Shown piece after piece: positions 58,661 through 64,000 of a stretch of 64,000 nt of DNA (positions are counted from its first letter, which is position 1; each line of letters begins with the position of its first letter). The stretch comes from Spirochaetales bacterium (GTDB lineage: Bacteria > Spirochaetota > Spirochaetia > Treponematales > Treponemataceae): NCBI GenBank assembly GCA_003252395.1, contig QKEL01000014.1:248001-312000 (forward strand), read 5' to 3'. Below the pieces are notes generated by a model. That model saw only the letters and a list, made by a program, of their open reading frames with translations. It was not told where the DNA came from and searched no databases. The translations under genes and the position numbers were made by a program.

Positions 58661-59614
58661 ATGTACCGAAACGAGACCTTTACAGCCCTCTCTACCCGCG
58701 TCGCGCCGTCGCCATGGCGCGTTATGGCCGGAACCATCGCCCTTGCCGCCGTTTTCGGCTTTCTGACGGCCTGCGCGCCCAAAAGGGCCGCGGCGGGAAA
58801 TACGCCCGCCCCGACTGCCGTAAAAACGCTCCGCATCGCCTCCATGGCCCCTTCCTTTACCGCCGTCTTTGCCGATTTGGGCCTTGCCGATTGGATCGTC
58901 GCCTGCGATACCTGGTCGGAGACCGGGGGAGGCCTCGGCGACGCCGTCGTCCGCTTCGATATGATGAATCCCGACGCCGAGCGTTTGGCGGCCATCGCCC
59001 CGGACCTGATTCTCGTATCCGACATGACCAAACAGGGCACCAGCACCGATCCCTTCAAGCCGCTTTCCGATTCCGGCATTCGGGTGGAATACCTGCCCAC
59101 TAGCGCGAGCCTGGCGGAAATCCGCTCCGACACCGCCCGCATAGCCGCCTTGGTCGGCAGGGAAGCCGAGGGGCAACGGCTAATCGCGGCCATGGACGAA
59201 GCCATCGCCGCGATACGGGAGATTGGCGGGAAAATTCCCGCAAACGAGCGGCGCACCGTGTATTTCGAGCTTTCGCCGGCGCCCTATCTCTATAGTTTCG
59301 GGAGCGGGGTGTACCTGGACGAGCTTATCGCCGCCATCGGCGCGGATAACGCCCTGAGCGGCTCGACGGGATGGCTTTCCGTGGGCGCCGAAACCGTGGT
59401 GGCCGCCGACCCGGACGTTATACTCACCAACGTGATATACGCCGGAGACCCGGTACCCGAAATTCTCGGACGGCCCGGCTGGGAAGGCATGAAGGCGGTC
59501 CGAAACCGCCGGGTATACTACATCGATAACGACTCCAGTTCCCAACCCTGCCCGCGGATCGTGAAAGCCCTGGGCGAAATGGCCCGCTCCGTCTATCCGG
59601 AACGGTACCGGTAA
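58661..59614 (+). CDS. Solute-binding lipoprotein of an iron-chelate/cobalamin ABC importer
   Basis: 317 residues from ATG 58661. Hydrophobic segment with lipobox FLTAC at about residue 39. BtuF/FepB-type fold: IASMAPSFTAVFADLGLADW, NPDAERLAAIAPDLILVSDM, STGWLSVGAETVVAADPDVI, and PGWEGMKAVRNRRVYYID. Class III binding protein with two rigid lobes. Whether it takes cobalamin, haem or a siderophore cannot be decided here. Three bases before the permease gene. Confidence 0.92.
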   Translation: MYRNETFTALSTRVAPSPWRVMAGTIALAAVFGFLTACAPKRAAAGNTPAPTAVKTLRIASMAPSFTAVFADLGLADWIVACDTWSETGGGLGDAVVRFDMMNPDAERLAAIAPDLILVSDMTKQGTSTDPFKPLSDSGIRVEYLPTSASLAEIRSDTARIAALVGREAEGQRLIAAMDEAIAAIREIGGKIPANERRTVYFELSPAPYLYSFGSGVYLDELIAAIGADNALSGSTGWLSVGAETVVAADPDVILTNVIYAGDPVPEILGRPGWEGMKAVRNRRVYYIDNDSSSQPCPRIVKALGEMARSVYPERYR

Positions 59615-59617
59615 GCC

Positions 59618-60739
59618 ATGGCCCAATCGGGACCGGGCCCTTCCGAGGCCCCTCGCCAACCGAATACCGCCAAAAAGGCCACGCTGACGGTCGCCTTCGG
59701 TGCCGGGATCGCCTTGAGCATCCTCGCGCTCGGCCTGGGTACCGCCGTGGGCTCGGTATACGTTCCCTTGGGCGCGGTAACCCGGATAATCGGCTCGCGT
59801 TTCGCGGAAACCCTGGCGGGAACCGCGTACGGCCCACCGGACTCCATGGCGGGCATTTCCCCGGCCTGGGCGGGAATCGTATGGAACCTGCGCCTTCCCC
59901 GGGCCCTGCTCGCCTGGATCGCCGGGGCCTCCCTCTCGGTGAGCGGCGCGGTAATGCAATCCACCCTGCGAAACCCCCTCGCCTCCTCTTTTACCCTCGG
60001 GGTCTCCTCGGGCGCGAGCCTCGGCGCGGGCCTCGTCATCGTCGGCGCGGCCGCCCTCCCCGCCCTCGCCTCCGTCGCGGGCTTTTCCGTGCCGGCCGCC
60101 GGTTTCCTTTTCGCGATACTTTCCATATTGGCGGTCATGCGCTTCGCCCGCGCGATTGACCCCCGACTGGACAATAACACGATAATACTCACGGGGATGG
60201 TGTTTTCCCTCTTTATCAGCGCCTGCCTTACCCTGCTTTCGGCCCTCTCGGGAAAGGAGATCAACCGGCTCATTTTTTGGCAGATGGGCAGCTTCGCCCT
60301 AAAGGGCTGGGAACCCGTGCCCATAACGGCCTGCGCCCTCGCGCTCGCCCTGGCAGTCGTGCTGTTCCATTCCCGCGAGCTGGATATCCTGACCTTCGGC
60401 GAGGATGAGGCTCGGGCGATCGGGGTCGCGTCCGAAACGACGAAACGGATCCTGATCGGCACGGTTTCGGCCCTTACCGGCTGCGTCATCGCCTTCGTCG
60501 GAGTGGTCGGCTTTATCGACCTCGCGGTTCCGCACGCCGTCCGCCGCGCCTTCGGGCCCAGGCATCGATCCCTTATTCCCCTTTCGGCCCTCTTCGGCGG
60601 CTCCTTCATGGTCTTCGCGGACCTGGCCGCCCGAACCGCCCTCCCCCCCCTCGACCTTCCGGTGGGCGCCGTTACCGCGCTTTTCGGCGCGCCCTTTTTC
60701 GCCTGGGTGTTTTTTTCGTCCCGAAGGGAAATGCCATGA
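59618..60739 (+). CDS. FecCD/BtuC-family ABC permease
   Basis: 373 residues, about ten helices. Family motifs: WNLRLPRALLAWIAGASLSV near the first long loop, GAVMQSTLRNPLASSFTLGV, and FVGVVGFIDLAVPHAVRRAF where the ATPase docks. Imports the ligand delivered by the lipoprotein before it. Stop overlaps the ATPase ATG by four bases. Confidence 0.95.
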   Translation: MAQSGPGPSEAPRQPNTAKKATLTVAFGAGIALSILALGLGTAVGSVYVPLGAVTRIIGSRFAETLAGTAYGPPDSMAGISPAWAGIVWNLRLPRALLAWIAGASLSVSGAVMQSTLRNPLASSFTLGVSSGASLGAGLVIVGAAALPALASVAGFSVPAAGFLFAILSILAVMRFARAIDPRLDNNTIILTGMVFSLFISACLTLLSALSGKEINRLIFWQMGSFALKGWEPVPITACALALALAVVLFHSRELDILTFGEDEARAIGVASETTKRILIGTVSALTGCVIAFVGVVGFIDLAVPHAVRRAFGPRHRSLIPLSALFGGSFMVFADLAARTALPPLDLPVGAVTALFGAPFFAWVFFSSRREMP

Positions 60740-61566
60740 GCGATACCGCGAAACTCCTTCTGGAAGCGAACGGCCTTTCTGCCCGCTACCCCGCCTCGAA
60801 GGCCGACGTGATAGCGGATATTTCCTTCCGGCTTCACGAAGGGGAACGCCTGTGCGTGATCGGGCCGAACGGCTGCGGCAAAACGACCCTGCTTCGGGTT
60901 CTGGCCGGCTCCCTCCCCTATACGGGAAGCCTTTCCTGCCTCGTCCGGGGTACGGAAGCGGGCAGGGGCGCCGGAGAACCCGCGGAACGCCTGGTAGAGC
61001 GGAGAACCCTCACGGCCAGGCAGGGAGCGCGGGAAACCGGGTATTTAGCCCAGCTTTCGTCGGCGTATTTTTCCTACACCGTTCGGGAAACCGTCTCCTT
61101 GGGGCGGTATGCCCGACAAAAGGCTACCTTCTTGCCCGGAATCTCCCGGGAAGACGCCGAGGCCGTGGATACTTCGATGCGGGCCGCGGGAATCGAGGGC
61201 TTGGCGGAAACCGGGATCGGCTTCCTTTCCGGCGGCCAGCTCCAGCGGGTTTTTTACGCCCGCGCCCTCGCCCAAGACCCCGCCGTGCTCCTTCTCGACG
61301 AGCCCACCAATCACCTGGATCTTTTCCATCAGTTCGACCTGATCGCCCGACTCCGGGAATGGGTCGATTCCCCGCGCCGAGCCTCCGTCGGGGTCTTCCA
61401 CGACCTCAACCTCGCGTTTGCCTACGCGACCCGCGTCATTCTCATGGATGCCGGCCGAATCGCCGCGGAAGGGCCGCCGGAAACGGTCCTTCGGGGAGAA
61501 ACGATCAATCGCGTCTACCGCATGGACGTCGCGGCCTCCATGCGCGCCCTTTTACAAAGGTGGTAA
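60736..61566 (+). CDS. ABC importer ATPase (FecE/BtuD type)
   Basis: 276 residues. Walker A GPNGCGKTTLLRVLAG, Q-loop GYLAQLSSAYFSYTVRETVS, signature LSGGQLQRVFYARALAQDP, Walker B VLLLDEPTNHLD, switch His in VFHDLN. Powers uptake by the preceding permease. An Arg/Gly-rich insert of about 35 residues sits between Walker A and the Q-loop. The promoter of the next transcription unit overlaps its last codons. Confidence 0.95.
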   Translation: MSDTAKLLLEANGLSARYPASKADVIADISFRLHEGERLCVIGPNGCGKTTLLRVLAGSLPYTGSLSCLVRGTEAGRGAGEPAERLVERRTLTARQGARETGYLAQLSSAYFSYTVRETVSLGRYARQKATFLPGISREDAEAVDTSMRAAGIEGLAETGIGFLSGGQLQRVFYARALAQDPAVLLLDEPTNHLDLFHQFDLIARLREWVDSPRRASVGVFHDLNLAFAYATRVILMDAGRIAAEGPPETVLRGETINRVYRMDVAASMRALLQRW

Positions 61567-61578
61567 ATTCATTATATT
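61551..61578 (+). promoter_or_regulatory. Promoter before the DRTGG gene (leaderless type)
   Basis: TTTACA (61551-61556), 16-base spacer, TATATT (61573-61578), 6 bases to an ATG at 61585. The DRTGG start is 77 bases downstream of the -10 box. Confidence 0.55.
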
Positions 61579-61584
61579 CAAGCC

Positions 61585-61659
61585 ATGAGCAAGCGTATCG
61601 AAGCCGGTTTCGTCAGCCGGGAGCCAAATTCCCATCCCAGCGGGGCGCGCGCGCCGTGA
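61585..61659 (+). CDS. Possible 24-residue leader peptide
   Basis: ATG 61585 opens a frame of 24 codons (MSKRIEAGFVS, then a Pro/Ser/Arg-rich end) closing at TGA 61657-61659, where GTGA overlaps the GTG start of the DRTGG gene. Its ATG sits exactly where a leaderless mRNA would begin. It may exist only to carry ribosomes to the downstream GTG, which has no ribosome site. No homologue known to me. Confidence 0.4.
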   Translation: MSKRIEAGFVSREPNSHPSGARAP

Positions 61660-62006
61660 CGGTCAGGGATATCGTGGAAAACCTGCCCGCACACGTGGTT
61701 TACGGGCCGCCCGGGTTTATCGACCGCGCCGTGCATCAGGTGATCGCCGGGGACCTTATGAGCGACATGCTGCTTTCCGTGGAAGGCGAAGCCCTCATGG
61801 TCACGAGCCTCGCCACCGAGCAGACCGTACGGAGCGCCGACCTGATCGGCGCGAGCGCCATACTGCTCGTAAACGACAAATTGCCCACTATTGAAATGAA
61901 ACGGCTCGCCGCGGAGTGCGAAATCACCCTCTTGGCCACGCCGATGCCCATGTTCGAGTCCTGCACGACCCTCGGCTTCCTACAGAATTCCCGTCATGAA
62001 ACGTGA
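61656..62006 (+). CDS. DRTGG-domain protein
   Basis: 116 residues from GTG 61656. Fits the stand-alone DRTGG domain: MTVRDIVENLPAHVVYGP, GDLMSDMLLSVEGEALMVTS, GASAILLVNDKLPTIEMKRL, AAECEITLLATPMPMFESC. The fold is shared with a domain of phosphotransacetylases and CBS-linked pyrophosphatases, where it may bind nucleotides. Overlaps the next gene by 11 bases. Similar small DRTGG proteins occur beside anti-sigma-type ATPases in anaerobes, but none is here. Start uncertain because of the missing ribosome site. Confidence 0.78.
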   Translation: MTVRDIVENLPAHVVYGPPGFIDRAVHQVIAGDLMSDMLLSVEGEALMVTSLATEQTVRSADLIGASAILLVNDKLPTIEMKRLAAECEITLLATPMPMFESCTTLGFLQNSRHET

Positions 62007-63300
62007 TCCCGAAAACGGGGCGGAACTCGCCGCTGAACTCACCGTTCCCGCGCTCCGCTCCGCGACCCTTTCAGCGCCTCGGGACAGGGCGTCCGGCCTA
62101 GTCCGCGCCCGCATCAGGCGCCTATCCGACAATCCCGCTTCCTGGCAGATCGAGGAATTCCGGGGACAAAAGGCCTTCCACGAAAGCGCCGACGCGGCCG
62201 CGCTCAAGGCCCGGCTCGAGGCGACCCTTGGCGCCGTGTGGACGAGGGGGGAATTCACCCTGGACGGGGCTACGGTTTCCGTGCTCGCCAACCGGCGCGG
62301 GGAACTCTCCGCCATCCGAAGGGTCGCGGCAGCCGCCCTCCCCCCAAAAAATGACGGCTCGGCGATTGCCGACGCCGCCTTTACGCCCGTACCCGCCCAC
62401 GACCGACGCAAGCGCCGAATCCTGGAAGAGGGCGATCCCGTTCCCTTCCTGGTCGATCTGGGCGTCATGACGGCCTCGGGCGCGGTCATAAAAGGCAAAT
62501 ACGATAAATTCCGCCAGATAAACCGCTACCTCGAATTCGTGGAAGACGCCTTACCGGCCCTGCTGCAGCGGTCCCAAACGCCCCCAAACGCCGATCGGGA
62601 ACTGACCGTCGTCGATTTCGGGTGCGGAAAATCCTATCTGACCTTCGCCGTCTACCATTATCTCGCGAACCTGAAGGGCCTCCGGGTCAAAATCGTTGGC
62701 CTCGACCTCAAGGAAGACGTCATCGGTGCCTGTTCTGCCCTGGCGCGCAAGTACGGCTACGGCGGGCTTTCCTTCTCCGTGGGCGACATAGCCGGCTTCC
62801 GCGGCCTTGAGCGCGCCGACATGGTCATGACCCTCCACGCCTGCGATACCGCCACCGACGCGGCGCTCGATCAGGCGGTCCGCTGGGGCGCCGCGGTTAT
62901 CCTGTCGGTTCCCTGCTGCCAGCACGAACTCAATGCCCAACTGGCGCGCAAGCCCGAAAGCGAGGGGGATGCGGGCGTTCCGAGCGGGCGCACGCTTCTC
63001 GAGCCCGCCTTCCGGCACGGGATAGTCCGGGAACGCATGGCGGCCCTCCTCACCGATTCCTTCCGGGCGGAGCTCCTTGAGGCCGCGGGATACCGGGTGC
63101 AGCTCCTCGAGTTCATCGACATGGCCCATACCCCGAAAAACCTGCTCATTCGGGCGATACGCCGGGAACCCCCGCGGGAAGCGGGAAACGCCGGGCGCGC
63201 CGCTCCCAAACTCGATCTATCGCCTCGCTACTCGGCGCTGAAAGAAGCCCTCGGCGCCGACCCGGCATTGGAACGATACCTTATCTCGGAGGCCCGCTGA
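61996..63300 (+). CDS. SAM-dependent methyltransferase (Methyltransf_32 / METTL25-like)
   Basis: 434 residues. N-terminal half of unknown fold, possibly RNA-binding; then KGKYDKFRQINRYLEFVEDA, SAM motif I VVDFGCGKSYLTFAVYHYL at about residue 200, IVGLDLKEDVIGACSALARK, and the family block TLHACDTATDAALDQAV followed by ILSVPCCQHELNAQL. Ends FIDMAHTPKNLLIRAIR. Related to eukaryotic METTL25 and other PF13679 proteins; RNA is the likely substrate but unproven. Its ATG lies in the DRTGG gene, and its stop shares a base with the mnmA start. Confidence 0.9.
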   Translation: MKRDPENGAELAAELTVPALRSATLSAPRDRASGLVRARIRRLSDNPASWQIEEFRGQKAFHESADAAALKARLEATLGAVWTRGEFTLDGATVSVLANRRGELSAIRRVAAAALPPKNDGSAIADAAFTPVPAHDRRKRRILEEGDPVPFLVDLGVMTASGAVIKGKYDKFRQINRYLEFVEDALPALLQRSQTPPNADRELTVVDFGCGKSYLTFAVYHYLANLKGLRVKIVGLDLKEDVIGACSALARKYGYGGLSFSVGDIAGFRGLERADMVMTLHACDTATDAALDQAVRWGAAVILSVPCCQHELNAQLARKPESEGDAGVPSGRTLLEPAFRHGIVRERMAALLTDSFRAELLEAAGYRVQLLEFIDMAHTPKNLLIRAIRREPPREAGNAGRAAPKLDLSPRYSALKEALGADPALERYLISEAR

Positions 63301-64000
63301 TGGCTCGCATTTTGGTCGCCATGTCCGGCGGCGTGGACAGTTCCGTCGCCGCAAAGCTCCTCGTGGACGCGGGACACGAGGTGGCGGGGGTTACCCTTAA
63401 GCTCTTTTCCGGCGACGACATAGACGCGGAAAACGCCACCCGTACCTGCTGCGCCCTTTCCGACGTGGAAGACGCCCGCCGCGTCGCCTACAAATTGGGC
63501 ATAGACCATTTCGTGTACAACTTCCGCGACCTCTTCGCCGAGAAGGTGATGAACCGGTTCGTCGCCTCCTACCTCGCCGGGGAGACGCCCAATCCCTGCA
63601 TCGACTGCAACCGCTTCATAAAGTTCGACAAGCTTATAGAGCGGGCCGTGCTTTTGGGCTATGAATACGTGGCGACCGGCCATTACGCCCTGATCGACAA
63701 AGACGCGGAAACCGGTCGATACCTCCTGAAGCGGGGCACGGACCGCACCAAGGACCAAAGCTACGTGCTCTACTCCCTGACCCAGGATCAGCTGGCCCAC
63801 ACCCTCTTCCCGTTGGGCGCCATGGATAAGGTGGAAGTGCGCCGCATCGCCGAGGAAGCCGGACTGATAAACGCCCGCAAGCCGGACAGCCAGGATATTT
63901 GCTTCGTGCCCGACGGCGACTACCCGGCCTTCATCGACCGGGCGGTTCCCGGCCGCGTGAAAGAAGGCGATTTCGTGGACGTAAACGGAAAGCCCATCGG
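63300..64000 (+). CDS. mnmA: tRNA-specific 2-thiouridylase MnmA, C-terminal end cut by window edge
   Basis: Adds sulfur to U34 of tRNA-Lys, -Glu and -Gln. The 233 visible residues hold the PP-loop RILVAMSGGVDSSVAAKLL, a CC pair (TRTCCALSDVEDARRVAYKL), TPNPCIDCNRFIKF with the catalytic CxxC-type Cys, ATGHYALI, KDQSYVLYSL and KPDSQDICFVPDG with the second catalytic Cys. ATG 63300-63302 shares its A with the stop of the methyltransferase (TGATG), so the two are coupled. About 120 residues remain outside the window. Confidence 0.97.
   Translation, partial: MARILVAMSGGVDSSVAAKLLVDAGHEVAGVTLKLFSGDDIDAENATRTCCALSDVEDARRVAYKLGIDHFVYNFRDLFAEKVMNRFVASYLAGETPNPCIDCNRFIKFDKLIERAVLLGYEYVATGHYALIDKDAETGRYLLKRGTDRTKDQSYVLYSLTQDQLAHTLFPLGAMDKVEVRRIAEEAGLINARKPDSQDICFVPDGDYPAFIDRAVPGRVKEGDFVDVNGKPI

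Noticed and set aside
57857..59176. Longer version of the phosphoesterase starting at 59176
   Set aside because: The extra N-terminus is antisense to the ABC binding-protein gene; the true family N-terminus MRFILASDIH begins at 58570 next to a promoter.
61585..61659. Frameshift joining the mini-ORF to the DRTGG gene
   Set aside because: The DRTGG product already begins at its natural N-terminus (TVRDI) and the two frames meet in a GTGA overlap, which fits coupling better than a broken gene.
1..64000. tRNA, rRNA, insertion sequences, prophage or attachment sites
   Set aside because: Looked for by eye on both strands; nothing convincing was found. A tRNAscan or Infernal run would be needed to exclude small RNA genes.

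Overview
This window is about 64 kb of high-G+C DNA that reads as ordinary bacterial chromosome. There is no rRNA, tRNA, IS element, phage or CRISPR array that I can see. The best guess is a free-living or gut-type spirochaete of the Treponema/Spirochaeta lineage. This is inferred from the mix of many lipoproteins with polymorphic-repeat beta-helices, an outer-membrane barrel carrying a glycogen-binding domain, and a starch-centred sugar economy. No marker gene proves it.

Layout. 1-6279 (minus): cell-envelope run, a membrane LysM protein with an Hsp70-type substrate-binding domain, then a lytic transglycosylase lipoprotein, uppP and ftsK (cut by the window edge). 6389-7753: TPR protein. 7776-10936: rsmG and tex. 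11051-18809: three tandem lipoproteins with Pmp-like repeats. 18810-19223: a non-coding, palindrome-rich gap before metA. 20178-21002: a PF06541 membrane protein. 21136-36762 (minus): a nine-gene starch/maltodextrin locus (CBM48-porin, surface-type lipoprotein, two tandem GH13 amylases, pullulanase, malE, malF, malG, a third GH13). 37187-43289: phosphate genes, pstS-pstC-pstA on the minus strand and phoB-phoR divergently on plus, with no pstB or phoU. 43298-51789: rluA-type synthase, ACT protein, Rsm22-like methyltransferase, lysS, merR, der, ptsI. 51854-57064: GerMN protein, then a MoxR/DUF58/transglutaminase operon. 57061-58570: two phosphoesterases. 58661-61566: an iron/cobalamin-type ABC importer. 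61585-64000: a possible leader peptide, a DRTGG protein, a methyltransferase and mnmA (cut by the window edge).

How the genes work together. In the starch locus the porin and lipoprotein would bind and admit glucan. The three amylases and the pullulanase would cut alpha-1,4 and alpha-1,6 links outside the cytoplasm, and MalEFG would import the maltodextrins. Near-identical AAACCGGTTT operators lie in front of the porin and the pullulanase, with a related TTAACCGGTTAA in front of malE, which suggests one LacI-type regulator for the whole locus. The pst genes sit back to back with their PhoBR control system.

The most striking signals are these. (1) At least nine promoters place the -10 box 6 to 9 bases from the start codon, so the mRNAs should be leaderless, while the transport, starch and lipoprotein genes have normal Shine-Dalgarno sites. 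(2) A membrane protein joins an Hsp70 substrate-binding domain to LysM. (3) A PstA permease carries a PstS-like domain inside it. (4) A porin carries a glycogen-binding domain. (5) A perfect hairpin buries the ribosome binding site of one lipoprotein gene.
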